This document shows, in pieces, positions 45,857 through 55,653 of a stretch of 64,000 nt of DNA. A model generated the notes under the pieces. The model had not been told where the DNA came from. It worked only from the letters and a program-made list of their open reading frames with translations, and made no database searches. Made by a program: the position numbers and the translations under genes. Position 1 is the first letter of the stretch; each line of letters opens with the position of its first letter. This DNA is from an uncultured Clostridia bacterium (GTDB lineage Bacteria > Bacillota > Clostridia > Oscillospirales > Oscillospiraceae). The DNA lies in contig CAMKGX010000001.1 in NCBI GenBank assembly GCA_946412355.1, positions 62,001-126,000 on the forward strand. The letters are read 5' to 3'.

Positions 45857-47218
45857 ATGACGCGCTGGGAGCGGATTCGGGCCAACGGCTTATCGCTGGA
45901 ATCGGCTAACCGGCTGATGCTGGCCTTTGTGATTATCGTATCCGCCACCTTGACTATTACCATGCTGCGGACGTACCGCCAGTTCCGGGAGCTGTCAGAG
46001 GCCACGGAGCGGTATATAGAGATGCAGGACGCGGCGGACGATCTGCGTGACGCCTCCGATTATCTGACGGAAAAAGTGCAGCGATTCACCTCCTCCGGCG
46101 ACACAATCCAGATGGAGGACTACTTTGAAGAGGTATACACCACCCGCCGCCGGGAAAATGCCGTGGAGATCATGCGCCGGGAGCAGCCCGACAGCAACGC
46201 TCTGGCGGAGTTGGAGGAGGCTATGGAGGAGTCCGTAGCCCTGTCGGAGCGTGAGCTGTACGCCATGCGCCTGGTGGTGGAGGCCAAGGGGATAAAGGAT
46301 TATCCCGCGCCCCTGGACGAGGTGAGCCTCACCTCTGATGACGCCGCCCTCTCCGCCCCTGCCAAGTGGGATTTGGCCCGTGATATGGTTCATGACGACA
46401 CCTATTTCGTTGCCAAGGAGCAGATCTGGCAGAGCATGGAGCACAGCGTGGTGGCTTTGGAGAACGCCACCCGTGACGTGTGGGACGCCGCCACCGTGGA
46501 GCTGCACCGCAATATCAGCGGCGTGTTTGCCCTTATCATTGTGGAGACGCTGTTTATCATCATTTTGATCGCCCTCACGGTTCGCCTGGGCATCCGCCCG
46601 GTGTTGCAGGCGGCCCGCCGCATTCGGGAGGACAGCCCCATTCCCGTGACCGGCGCCATGGAATTCCGGTATCTGGCTAAGAGCTATAATAAAATGTACG
46701 CCGCCTACAAGCGCAGCATTGAGAATCTGAACTTCAAGGCGTCTCACGACGTCCTGACCCATGTGTATAACCGTGCGGGCTACGACTTGATCCTGTCTAC
46801 GCTGGACCTCCCCACCACGGCTATGCTGCTGGTGGACGCCGATCACTTCAAGGAGATCAACGACACCTACGGCCATGAGACCGGCGACAGGGTGCTGCAA
46901 AAGATTGTGGACACCCTGGGCCGCAGCTTCCGCTCTGACGACTATGTGTGCCGCCTGGGTGGCGACGAGCTGGCGGTGCTGATGGTGCATGCCGACAGCT
47001 CTATGGACGATTTGATTGCCGCCAAGGTGGCGCGTATCAACAAGCTGCTGTCCGACACCGGTGACGGCGTGCCCGCCGTGACCATCAGCGCGGGCGTGGC
47101 CCATGGCAGCGATGCCAGGGACGCTGCGGAGCTGCTCCGCCACGCTGACCTGGCCCTGTATGAGACCAAGGAGAAGGGCCGCGCCGGCTGCTCGTTCTAC
47201 CGGAGCACCGTGGCGTGA
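45857..47218 (+). CDS. Membrane-anchored GGDEF-domain diguanylate cyclase
   Basis: Two TM helices around a sensor region; DADHFKEINDTYGHETGD; RSDDYVCRLGGDELAVL. Confidence 0.9.
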   Translation: MTRWERIRANGLSLESANRLMLAFVIIVSATLTITMLRTYRQFRELSEATERYIEMQDAADDLRDASDYLTEKVQRFTSSGDTIQMEDYFEEVYTTRRRENAVEIMRREQPDSNALAELEEAMEESVALSERELYAMRLVVEAKGIKDYPAPLDEVSLTSDDAALSAPAKWDLARDMVHDDTYFVAKEQIWQSMEHSVVALENATRDVWDAATVELHRNISGVFALIIVETLFIIILIALTVRLGIRPVLQAARRIREDSPIPVTGAMEFRYLAKSYNKMYAAYKRSIENLNFKASHDVLTHVYNRAGYDLILSTLDLPTTAMLLVDADHFKEINDTYGHETGDRVLQKIVDTLGRSFRSDDYVCRLGGDELAVLMVHADSSMDDLIAAKVARINKLLSDTGDGVPAVTISAGVAHGSDARDAAELLRHADLALYETKEKGRAGCSFYRSTVA

Positions 47219-47240
47219 CATATCGGCAATCATGTTCCGT

Positions 47241-47273
47241 AACAAGGCTGTACTCCCCGGAGAACAGCCTTGT
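47241..47273 (+). terminator. Intrinsic terminator
   Basis: AACAAGGCTGT/ACAGCCTTGTT. Confidence 0.65.
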
Positions 47274-47362
47274 TTCTTGACTTTTCTCCCAAAGTTGGTA
47301 TAATGTCCTTTCGACGGGCCCAATGGGCCCTCCCATTTTTGACATGAAAGGGGCGGACTGTC

Positions 47363-48139
47363 GTGGAGAAGAAAAAAGCACCGTGGTTTTACTATGTGGT
47401 GCGGTGGCTGGTATGGCTGTTCTCCCCCAAGTTCCGCATTGTGGGACAGGAAAACCTGCCGGAGGGGGCCTGCGTCATCGTGGGCAACCACTGCCACGCC
47501 TACGGTCCCATCGCCGCGGAGATCTACACCCCCGGCCTCCATTACACCTGGTGCACCGGCGAGATGATGGAGCGCGGCGAGGTGGCGGACTACGCGTTCC
47601 GGGATTTCTGGTCTATGAAGCCCAAATGGACGCTGTGGTTTTTCCGCCTGCTGAGCCACGCCATTGTGCCGTTGTCGCTGCTGGTGTTCCGCAACGCCTA
47701 TACCATCCCCGTCTACCACGACAGCCGCATTCTCACCACCTTCCGCCAGACGGGGCAGCACCTTGCCGAGGGCGCACGCATTACCATCTTTCCGGAGACG
47801 TACACACCCCACAATAACATTGTGTATCAATTTCAGGATCGGTTTATCGATCTGGCTAAAATGTATCGGAAAAAGGCGGGTCGGGACCTGCCCTTCGTGC
47901 CCATGTACCTGGCGCCCAAGCTGAAAACGGTGTATTACGGCAAGCCCATCTATTTCGACCCCGACGCGCCCCTGGATGAGGAGCGGCAGCGGGTGTGCCG
48001 CGCGCTGATGGACGCGGTGACGGACATGGCCCTGGCGCTGCCCAAGCACAAGGTGGTGCCCTATCCCAACGTGTCCGCCCGTCACTATCGCTTTAATACT
48101 CCCCTTGAGGTATATGACCATGACCAAAACGCTGTATGA
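47363..48139 (+). CDS. Lysophospholipid acyltransferase (PlsC-like)
   Basis: VGNHCHAYGPIAAEIY; FPETYTPHN. Confidence 0.8.
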   Translation: MEKKKAPWFYYVVRWLVWLFSPKFRIVGQENLPEGACVIVGNHCHAYGPIAAEIYTPGLHYTWCTGEMMERGEVADYAFRDFWSMKPKWTLWFFRLLSHAIVPLSLLVFRNAYTIPVYHDSRILTTFRQTGQHLAEGARITIFPETYTPHNNIVYQFQDRFIDLAKMYRKKAGRDLPFVPMYLAPKLKTVYYGKPIYFDPDAPLDEERQRVCRALMDAVTDMALALPKHKVVPYPNVSARHYRFNTPLEVYDHDQNAV

Positions 48140-48803
48140 TTACCGTGGCTTTTCGCTGAAAAAGCTGAACGAGCCCCGGTTTGCCCATGCCAAGCTGCTG
48201 CTGGGCTGGGTGGTGTATTTCTGCCTGTATTTCATCACCGAGAATCTGATTCCCGCTTCGCGGTGCCACGTGGTTCACTCCGCGCTGGACGATATGATCC
48301 CCTTCAACGAGTGGTTTGCCATTTTCTATGTGGGCTGGTTCTTCTTCGTGTTCGGCGCCTTGGCCTTTACGTTTTTCTACGACGTGCCCCGGTTTCGGAA
48401 GATTCAGCTCTTCATCATGGGCACCCAGGCCATCGCCATGGTGTGCTATATCGTCTATCCCACGGTGCAGGACCTGCGGCCCGAGACCTTCCCCCGGGAA
48501 AACCTGCTGACCTGGGTCATGGGCCTCATCTACGCCTTCGACACCCCCACCGGCGTGTGCCCCTCCCTCCATGTGGGCTACTCCATCGGCATTTTATCCA
48601 CCGTACTGAAGGACAGGGAGCTGTCCCCCTGGCTGCGGTGCGCCGCCACGGTGTTCGTGGTGATGGTGTGCCTGGCGGTGTGCTTCGTGAAGCAGCATTC
48701 CGCCATCGACGTGCTGGCGGCGCTGCCCATGTGCCTCGTGGTGGAAGCGGCGGTGTACGGCAAGGACTACTGGCTGCCCAGATTCCGCCGCCAAAAAGCG
48801 TAA
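48105..48803 (+). CDS. PAP2-family membrane phosphatase
   Basis: CPSLHVGYSIGI and KQHSAIDVLAALP motifs; ATG at 48120 is an alternative start. Confidence 0.85.
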   Translation: MRYMTMTKTLYDYRGFSLKKLNEPRFAHAKLLLGWVVYFCLYFITENLIPASRCHVVHSALDDMIPFNEWFAIFYVGWFFFVFGALAFTFFYDVPRFRKIQLFIMGTQAIAMVCYIVYPTVQDLRPETFPRENLLTWVMGLIYAFDTPTGVCPSLHVGYSIGILSTVLKDRELSPWLRCAATVFVVMVCLAVCFVKQHSAIDVLAALPMCLVVEAAVYGKDYWLPRFRRQKA

Positions 48804-48805
48804 AG

Positions 48806-48838
48806 AAAAAGCGTTTCCCGTCTCGGGAAACGCTTTTT
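48806..48838. terminator. Intrinsic terminator between convergent genes
   Basis: AAAAAGCGTTTCCCGtctCGGGAAACGCTTTTT. Confidence 0.8.
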
Positions 48839-48842
48839 GACG

Positions 48843-49286
48843 TTATAAGATACCTTTTTCCACCAAATCGGGCACCTGGCTTTCGCCGTATACGGTGACG
48901 CCGTTTTTCCGCAGCAGCTCCGCCGTCACGCCCCAGCCGTCGGTCAGCGTATGGGTAAAGGTGCCGTCATAGATCTGACCGCTGCCGCAGGCAGGGCTCC
49001 GCTCCTTTAATATGGCGATTTTTGCACGGTAGAGGTGGGCAAGCCGCGCCACCTCCGCGGCGCCCCGGCGGTATGCCGCCGTCACGTCCTGCCCGGCGGC
49101 GTTGATGACGGCCTCGCCCCGGCGCTCCGAGGGGATGCGGGGCGTGGGCAGGCCGCCCATTACCTCGCCACAGACGGGGATCAGCGTGTGGCGCTCCAGC
49201 AGCGCCAGTACGGCGTCATTGGGCTTGCTCTCGCCGTCGTAGCGGCACCCCGCCCCCAGGAGACAGGCGCTTACCAGAATGATCAC
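48843..49286 (-). CDS. DUF523 family protein
   Basis: MIILVSACLLGAGCRYDGESKPN; PVCGEVMGGLPTPRIPSE; KERSPACGSGQIYDGTF. Confidence 0.9.
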   Translation of the reverse strand: MIILVSACLLGAGCRYDGESKPNDAVLALLERHTLIPVCGEVMGGLPTPRIPSERRGEAVINAAGQDVTAAYRRGAAEVARLAHLYRAKIAILKERSPACGSGQIYDGTFTHTLTDGWGVTAELLRKNGVTVYGESQVPDLVEKGIL

Positions 49287-49756
49287 AGCGGCAGCTCCTT
49301 TCCGTTCAGCGCGGCGTAAGTCAGCGTGTCGCCGGCATACTGCAGCTTCAGCGAGAAGAAGGGGGAGGGGTCGTGAATGAGCCGGAGGAAGATTTTATCC
49401 CCCTCCCACTGGGGCAGAGCCGCCAGGGCGTCCTTGTGGAGCCATTCCAACACGCCCTCGTCGCACTCCCGCACCGTGCCGGTGAAGCCGGTGGCGGTAA
49501 AGAGGTGCATGTATTCCCCCTCCCAGATGTCGCTGACAAAGGTGACGATGCCCCGATATTGGTAGTTCGTCAGCGTCAGGCCCGTTTCCTCCTGCACCTC
49601 CCGCAGCAGGCACTCCTCCGGGCTTTCCCCCTCCTCGCACTTGCCGCCCACGCCGATCCACTTGTCGTGGTTCAGGTCGTTTTCCTTTTTCACCCGGTGC
49701 AGCATCAGGTATTCGCCCCGGTGGTTTTCGATATAGCAAAGGGTCGTGTTCTTCAT
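49283..49756 (-). CDS. NUDIX hydrolase (8-oxo-dGTP diphosphatase-like)
   Basis: GVGGKCEEGESPEECLLREVQEETGL Nudix box. Confidence 0.9.
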   Translation of the reverse strand: MKNTTLCYIENHRGEYLMLHRVKKENDLNHDKWIGVGGKCEEGESPEECLLREVQEETGLTLTNYQYRGIVTFVSDIWEGEYMHLFTATGFTGTVRECDEGVLEWLHKDALAALPQWEGDKIFLRLIHDPSPFFSLKLQYAGDTLTYAALNGKELPL

Positions 49757-49850
49757 GGCCCGTCCTCCCGGAAAATTTTTTTGCTATTATACCATAGGTT
49801 TTGCCTTTTGCCCAGCCCTGTGGTAAAATAGGGAAAAAGGAGGGGATGGC

Positions 49851-50066
49851 ATGGAGGAAATCAGACCCGGGCGCTATCGCCATTTCAAGGGGAACGAATA
49901 CCGTGTGCTGGGCATGGCCCGCCACTCGGAGACCATGGAGCCCATGGTGGTGTACCAGGCGCTGTACGGCGAGGGCGGTCTTTGGGTGCGCCCGGCGGCC
50001 ATGTGGAACGAGCGGGTGGTCCGGGACGGCTACGACGGCCCCCGGTTTACGTTCATCGCACCATGA
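49851..50066 (+). CDS. DUF1653 family protein
   Basis: RPGRYRHFKGNEYRVLGMARHSETMEPMVVYQALYGEGGLWVRPAAMW. Confidence 0.9.
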   Translation: MEEIRPGRYRHFKGNEYRVLGMARHSETMEPMVVYQALYGEGGLWVRPAAMWNERVVRDGYDGPRFTFIAP

Positions 50067-50575
50067 CATACCGACTCGTCCGTTCCCGCCGCCGCACGGT
50101 GGCCCTGGAGATCACCCGGGAGGGGGAAGTGGTGGTGCGTGCGCCGCTGCGGATGCCCCAACGGGATATCGACGCCTTTGTATCGTCCAAGCAGCGGTGG
50201 CTGGCGGAGCATTTGGCCCGGCAGCAGACGTACCGGGAGGCCCACCCGCCCTTGACCGAGGAGGAAAAGGAGACGTTGCGCCGCAGGGCCAAGGCGTATC
50301 TGCCACAGCGGGTGGACTACTACGCCGCCCTTATGGGCGTGACCCCCACGGCGGTGCATATCACCTCCGCCCGCACCCGGTTCGGCAGCTGCTCGGGGAA
50401 GAACAGTATCAGCTTTTCCCTGTACCTCATGCAGTATCCCGCCGAGGCTGTCGACTACGTGGTGGTACACGAGCTGGCCCACATCCGCCACCATGACCAC
50501 AGCCCTGCATTCTACGCCGAGGTGGCAAAGGTGATGCCCGACTACCGGCAGCGGCAGGCCCTGCTGCGGCCGTAA
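50063..50575 (+). CDS. YgjP/SprT-like metallopeptidase (DUF45)
   Basis: RFGSCSGKNSISFSLYLMQYP; VVVHELAHIRHHDHSPAFY. Confidence 0.92.
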   Translation: MTYRLVRSRRRTVALEITREGEVVVRAPLRMPQRDIDAFVSSKQRWLAEHLARQQTYREAHPPLTEEEKETLRRRAKAYLPQRVDYYAALMGVTPTAVHITSARTRFGSCSGKNSISFSLYLMQYPAEAVDYVVVHELAHIRHHDHSPAFYAEVAKVMPDYRQRQALLRP

Positions 50576-50633
50576 ATCATGAAATACCGGGCCAATACCC
50601 GGGAATGAATACACAAGGAGAACAACGGAAACG

Positions 50634-51662
50634 ATGAAAAGGATTTTTGCTTTACTGTTGGCTTTAACACTGGTATTTTTGATGACTGCCTGCGGCGGAA
50701 ACGCCCCTGCCACCGCCCCGGAGACCGAGCCGGAAACGGCGAGCGAACCCCAGGGCACAGACGTGAACATCTACGTGCTGTCCGGCCCCACCGGTATCGG
50801 CGCCATGAATCTCTGGGCCCGTTCTGACGCGGGGGAGACCGCCAACACCTATCATTTTACCATGCCCGGCGCCAACGACGAGGTGGTGGCGGCGGTATCC
50901 GGCGGCCAGGCGGACATCGCCTGCGTGGCCACCAACCTGGCGGCAACGCTGTACAACAAGACCCAGGGCGGCGTGTCCGTGCTGGCGGTGAACACCCTGG
51001 GCGTGCTGTCCATCCTGGCTCCCGTCGAGGCCCCTGCCGCCATCAGCGATTTGAAGGGTCGTACCATTTATTCCCCCGGCCAGGGCGCCAACCCCGAGTA
51101 TATTCTCCGCTACGTCCTCGCCGGCAACGGCCTTGACCCCGACAGCGACGTGGACATTCGCTTCGTGGGCGAGGGCAGCGAGCTGATGACCGTCTGGCAA
51201 TCCGACCCCGAGGCCCTCATCATGGCCCCCCAGCCGGTGGCTACCAGCCTGCTGATGCAGACGTTGGACAGTGTGCTGCCCGCTGTAAAGGCTTTTGACA
51301 TGACAGAGGAGTGGGATAAAATCGCAGGCGGCACCAGCACGTTGATGATGGGCTGCGTCATCGTCAATAACCAGTTCCTGGCGGATCATCCCGACGCGGT
51401 GGCCCTTTTCTTGACCGAGTACGCCGCCTCTATCGAGACCGCCCAGACCGACGTGGAGGGCACGGCAGCCCTGTGCGAGCAGTACGGCCTCATTCCCAAA
51501 GCGGCGCTGGCGGCCAAGGCCATCCCCCAGTGCGGCCTGACGTTCCTCACCGGTGAGGAGATGAAGGCGGGTCTTGCCGGCTATTTGCAGGTGATGTTCG
51601 ACGCCAACCCCAAGAGCGTAGGCGGCGCCATGCCGGCGGACGACTTCTACTATGGGGCGTAA
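50634..51662 (+). CDS. ABC transporter substrate-binding lipoprotein (NitT/TauT-like)
   Basis: Lipobox LVFLMTACGG; followed by SsuC-like permease and ATPase genes. Confidence 0.85.
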   Translation: MKRIFALLLALTLVFLMTACGGNAPATAPETEPETASEPQGTDVNIYVLSGPTGIGAMNLWARSDAGETANTYHFTMPGANDEVVAAVSGGQADIACVATNLAATLYNKTQGGVSVLAVNTLGVLSILAPVEAPAAISDLKGRTIYSPGQGANPEYILRYVLAGNGLDPDSDVDIRFVGEGSELMTVWQSDPEALIMAPQPVATSLLMQTLDSVLPAVKAFDMTEEWDKIAGGTSTLMMGCVIVNNQFLADHPDAVALFLTEYAASIETAQTDVEGTAALCEQYGLIPKAALAAKAIPQCGLTFLTGEEMKAGLAGYLQVMFDANPKSVGGAMPADDFYYGA

Positions 51663-52395
51663 CGGCGGGAAATACGCTGCGGCAGCGGTGTTCTGGCTGG
51701 CGGTGTGGCAGCTTGTCGCCGCTGCGGCCAACCGAACACTGCTGATTCCCATTCCCACGCCGCTGGACACGGCGGCGGCCCTGTGGCGCTTTGCCGGGCA
51801 GGGCAGCTTCTATCTGACGGTGGGGGCCTCGCTGCTGCGGATTCTGGCGGGCTTCCTCTCGGCGCTTATCGTGGGCACGGTGTGCGCCGTGCTGTCCGCC
51901 AAGTGGGAGTGGTTTCACATTCTGACAGCCCCGCTGTTGCACTTGATTCGGGCTATTCCGGTGGCCAGCTTTACCATTCTGGTGTTTTTGTGGGTCAGCC
52001 GGGGCCGCATTCCCAGCGCCATCAGCTTTTTCACTGTGCTGCCCATTGTGTGGGCCGACGTGGAGAGCGGCATCCGCACGGCGGACAGGCAGCTTTCCGA
52101 GATGGCCCGGGTGTTCGGCATGGGCCGCTGGCAGATTCTGCGGCGCATCACGCTGCCGGAGGCGGTACCTTTCTTCCGCACCGCTGTGGCCGGGGGTCTG
52201 GGCTTTGCCTGGAAATCCGGCGTGGCGGCGGAGGTGATCTGCCGCAGTCAACAGTCCCTGGGCAATCTGCTGTGGGCGGGCAAAACCTCCGTCAGCTATG
52301 ATGAGGTGTTTGCCGTCACGCTGGTGATCGTGCTGCTCAGCGCCGTCCTCCAATGGGTGGCCCGGCGGATACTGAAAGGGGGCGTTGAGGCGTGA
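51652..52395 (+). CDS. ABC transporter permease (SsuC/TauC-like)
   Basis: ASLLRILAGFLSALIVGTVCA; RRITLPEAVPFFRTAVAGGLGFAWKSGVAAEVI. Confidence 0.92.
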   Translation: MGRNGGKYAAAAVFWLAVWQLVAAAANRTLLIPIPTPLDTAAALWRFAGQGSFYLTVGASLLRILAGFLSALIVGTVCAVLSAKWEWFHILTAPLLHLIRAIPVASFTILVFLWVSRGRIPSAISFFTVLPIVWADVESGIRTADRQLSEMARVFGMGRWQILRRITLPEAVPFFRTAVAGGLGFAWKSGVAAEVICRSQQSLGNLLWAGKTSVSYDEVFAVTLVIVLLSAVLQWVARRILKGGVEA

Positions 52396-52952
52396 TTACC
52401 CTGGAAAACGTGACCTTCGGCTACACGCCCCGGCGGATGCTCATCGAAAACCTGTCCCTGACGGCAGCGCCCGGGCAGCCTGTCTGCCTGTGGGGCCCCT
52501 CGGGCTGCGGCAAGACCACGGTGCTGCGGCTGGTGATGGGGCTGGAAAAGCCCCGCTCAGGTAAAATCATCCGCCCGGAGGGACTGCGGATTTCCGCGGT
52601 ATTCCAGGAGGACAGGCTGATTCGCACCAAAACAGCCCTGGAAAACGTGGCGCTCTTTTGCCCGGAAGAGGAGGCGGAGGAGATGCTGCGCCGCCTGGGG
52701 TTGGGCGATGGGCGCAACCAGCGTCCCGCAGCCCTGTCCGGCGGCATGCGGCGGCGGGTGGCCCTGGCCCGGGCCCTGGCCCATCCCTTCGAGGCGTTGG
52801 TGCTGGACGAGGCCCTCACCGGCCTGGACGACGATACCAAGGCCATCTGCCTTGACGCCATCCGTGAGGCGGCGGCAGGGAAATATCTGCTGCTGGCCAC
52901 CCACGACAGGGCCGAGGCGGAAGCCCTGGGCGCCACAATCGTCACATTATAA
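52392..52952 (+). CDS. ABC transporter ATP-binding protein (SsuB/TauB-like)
   Basis: GPSGCGKTTVLRL; LSGGMRRRVALARAL; LVLDEALTGLD. Confidence 0.93.
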   Translation: MITLENVTFGYTPRRMLIENLSLTAAPGQPVCLWGPSGCGKTTVLRLVMGLEKPRSGKIIRPEGLRISAVFQEDRLIRTKTALENVALFCPEEEAEEMLRRLGLGDGRNQRPAALSGGMRRRVALARALAHPFEALVLDEALTGLDDDTKAICLDAIREAAAGKYLLLATHDRAEAEALGATIVTL

Positions 52953-52970
52953 AAAACGGGTTATAAAGAA

Positions 52971-53001
52971 TAAAAGAGAGGCGCAAAAGCGTCTCTCTTT
53001 T
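52971..53001 (+). terminator. Intrinsic terminator after ABC operon
   Basis: AAAAGAGAGGCGC-aaaa-GCGTCTCTCTTTT. Confidence 0.75.
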
Positions 53002-53334
53002 ACTTCGTCAGAACATTTTTGAGGAGGTCGACTGTCAACAACTGCGCGGAGTGACCCGCGCAGTTGCGGCAGCCTTTGAGGATAGAAAGGAAAAGCAATT
53101 CAGTAATGAATTACAATGCGTACATTACACCATAAGGAAAAAATTGTAAAGCGACAAAATATCAATTTAGCATGATAAAATGTAATATATGCCGAACGCA
53201 CAGGGGCAGGGTCGCAGTATTGCTCGCAATTTGTCAATTATATAGAATAAACGAGGAAATCGGAAGGATAGCTTGCTTTTATCGGCTCATTACTGTATAC
53301 TTAAAGATGAAATATTGTCATGTGGAGGTGCGCC

Positions 53335-54207
53335 GTGGACAGCAAGAAACTGGAAGCGCTGGTGACGGCGGTGGAGCTGGGCAGCTTCACCCAGGCGGCG
53401 GCCCAGCTTGGCTACACCCAGTCCGGCATGACCCACATGATGAACAGCCTGGAAAAGGAGCTGGGCTTTGCGGTGCTGGTGCGCTCCCGCAGCGGTGTGC
53501 ATCTCACGGCGGCAGGGGAGCGGGTATTTCCTCTCGTAAAGGACTGCCTGCGGTCCCATCGGATGTTGGAGCGGGAGATACGCATGGTCAACAGCCGCAA
53601 GGAGGACGCCATCCGCGTGGCGTCCTACGGCAGCATTGCCACCCACTGGCTGCCGGCGGTAATACGGCAGTTTCGCGCCGAGCACAGAGAAATCAGCGTG
53701 GATTTGCGTGTTGGCTCCGTAGAGGAGGTGTTCCGGGCCGTCCGGGAGGGCAGGGTAGACGTGGCCTTTACCAGCCGCCGCGACAGCAGCGACCTGGGCT
53801 GGCTCCCGCTGAAAGACGACCCGCTGCTGGCGGTGCTGCCCCTGGACTATGACGTGCAGGGGGCGGACAGCTTTCCCATGGAGGCCTTCTCCGGCAAGGA
53901 TTTTTTCATGCCTGCCATGGGTTTTGAGGTGGACATTTTGCCGCCTTTGAGCCGCCGGGGCGTCACCCCCAACATCCAGAATACCCAGGTCAGCGACAGC
54001 GCTGTCATCTCTCTGGTGGAGCAGGGCCTGGGGCTCAGCATCCTGTCGGAGCTGGTGCTGACGGGCCGCCGCGACGCCGTCCAGGCGCTGCCCCTGATGC
54101 CGCCTGCGGTCCGGGAGCTGGGCATCGCCTACCGCAGCAACGAGCCCCTTGCTCCCCTGACCCGCCAATTCATGCGCACGGCTCAGGAGACCATACAAAA
54201 TCTTTAA
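53335..54207 (+). CDS. LysR-family transcriptional regulator
   Basis: GTG start; VDSKKLEALVTAVELGSFTQAAAQLGYTQSGMTHMMNSLEKELGFAVLVRS HTH. Confidence 0.93.
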   Translation: MDSKKLEALVTAVELGSFTQAAAQLGYTQSGMTHMMNSLEKELGFAVLVRSRSGVHLTAAGERVFPLVKDCLRSHRMLEREIRMVNSRKEDAIRVASYGSIATHWLPAVIRQFRAEHREISVDLRVGSVEEVFRAVREGRVDVAFTSRRDSSDLGWLPLKDDPLLAVLPLDYDVQGADSFPMEAFSGKDFFMPAMGFEVDILPPLSRRGVTPNIQNTQVSDSAVISLVEQGLGLSILSELVLTGRRDAVQALPLMPPAVRELGIAYRSNEPLAPLTRQFMRTAQETIQNL

Positions 54208-54222
54208 GCGACGAGGAATGAT

Positions 54223-55620
54223 ATGTTACAGTTTCATCCGCTGGAGCAGCGGGATATCCCCTATTTGAGAGCGTATTACGCCCGGTGCGGCTACCGCCTG
54301 TGTGAGTATGCCGTGGGCACCAAGTATATGTGGCGCAGCTATCTCCACCCGGCCTGGGCGGAGGAGGCGGGCTGCCTCATCATCCGCAACACCATCGAGG
54401 GCAAGGTGCAGTTCGACTACCCCATTCCCGGCGAGCACGGCGACGAGGACGCCGCCCTCACAGCCATAGAGCGCTATTGCACCGAAAAGGGCATCCAGCC
54501 GGTGCTGTCGGTGGTGCCGGAGGCGAAAGCGCCCCTCTTGACCGCCCGCTACCCCCGGGTGGAGGTGCTGAATCTCCGGGTGTGGAAGGATTACATTTAC
54601 CGCGCCCAGGACTTGACTGCCTTTGCCGGACGCCATTACAGCGGCCAGCGCAACCATATCCACCGCTTCCGCCGGGAACATCCCGACGCCTTTTTCCGTC
54701 CTATTATAGAAGAGGACGGCGCGCTGCTGGCCCGGTTCTGGGAGGATTACGGCGCCGAGTTCAGCAAGGAGGACAAGCTGGCCCAGTGGGAGCTGGAGGA
54801 GGCCCGGGAGATGTTTAACCAGCTGGGCACCGGGGCCTTTATCGCCGGCGGCATGATGGACGGCGACAGGCTCATCGCCGTGTGCCTGGCGGAGAAGTGC
54901 GGCGACACGCTGGTGGACCACATTGAAAAGGCGCTGTATTCCTACGACGGCGTGTACCCCACCATGGTGCAGGAGTTCGCCGCCCGCTACGCCGCCGACT
55001 GCCAGTGGATCAACCGGGAGGACGACGCCCGGGACAAGGGGCTGCGCACCTCCAAGCTGCAATATCTCCCGGCGGAGCTGGGCAGCAAATACCACTTTGC
55101 CGTGGGCAACGAGCTGGAGCTGCTGGAGGCCATTCCCACCCTCCACACCGACCGCCTGACCCTGGATGCCCTGACAGAGAGGGATAAAGCCGCCTACAAC
55201 GCCCTGTGCCTGGACGATGACCGTAACCGCTGGTGGGGCTACGACTACCGCACCGACCTCCAAGGCCCATTGACAGAGGACTATTTTCTGGACGTGGCCC
55301 GGGAGGACTTCTCCCGCCGCCAGGCCGTGAATTTCGCCCTGCGGCTGGAGGGACAGTGCATCGGCGAGGCGGTGCTGTACAACTGCGACTGGCGGGGCGG
55401 CATGGAGTTGGGCTGCCGCGTGGCCCCGGCCTACGCCGGCCACGGCTACGGCACCGAGGCCTTTGCCGCCGTGGCGGAATGGGCACTGTACCGCCTGGGA
55501 CTTGCCAAAGTGGTGGCAAAGTGCTATCGCGAGAACGAGCCCTCCTTCCGCATGCTGTCCTCCTGTATGCGCAAGGTGGGGGAGGACGAAACCTTCTTCT
55601 ATTTTGAGAAAACAGTATAA
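54223..55620 (+). CDS. DUF2156-like plus GNAT acetyltransferase fusion
   Basis: N-terminal ~290 aa DUF2156-like; C-terminal GNAT (LGCRVAPAYAGHGYGTEAFAAVAEWAL). Confidence 0.82.
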   Translation: MLQFHPLEQRDIPYLRAYYARCGYRLCEYAVGTKYMWRSYLHPAWAEEAGCLIIRNTIEGKVQFDYPIPGEHGDEDAALTAIERYCTEKGIQPVLSVVPEAKAPLLTARYPRVEVLNLRVWKDYIYRAQDLTAFAGRHYSGQRNHIHRFRREHPDAFFRPIIEEDGALLARFWEDYGAEFSKEDKLAQWELEEAREMFNQLGTGAFIAGGMMDGDRLIAVCLAEKCGDTLVDHIEKALYSYDGVYPTMVQEFAARYAADCQWINREDDARDKGLRTSKLQYLPAELGSKYHFAVGNELELLEAIPTLHTDRLTLDALTERDKAAYNALCLDDDRNRWWGYDYRTDLQGPLTEDYFLDVAREDFSRRQAVNFALRLEGQCIGEAVLYNCDWRGGMELGCRVAPAYAGHGYGTEAFAAVAEWALYRLGLAKVVAKCYRENEPSFRMLSSCMRKVGEDETFFYFEKTV

Positions 55621-55653
55621 ATCCCCAATTCACAGAGAAAGGGGGGGTGGCCT

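Noticed and set aside
45995-48127. 710-aa minus-strand ORF
   Set aside because: Antisense to GGDEF and PlsC genes, crosses a terminator, low complexity
53172-53852. 226-aa ORF overlapping the LysR gene
   Set aside because: Out of frame with the clear LysR protein; start lies in AT-rich noncoding sequence
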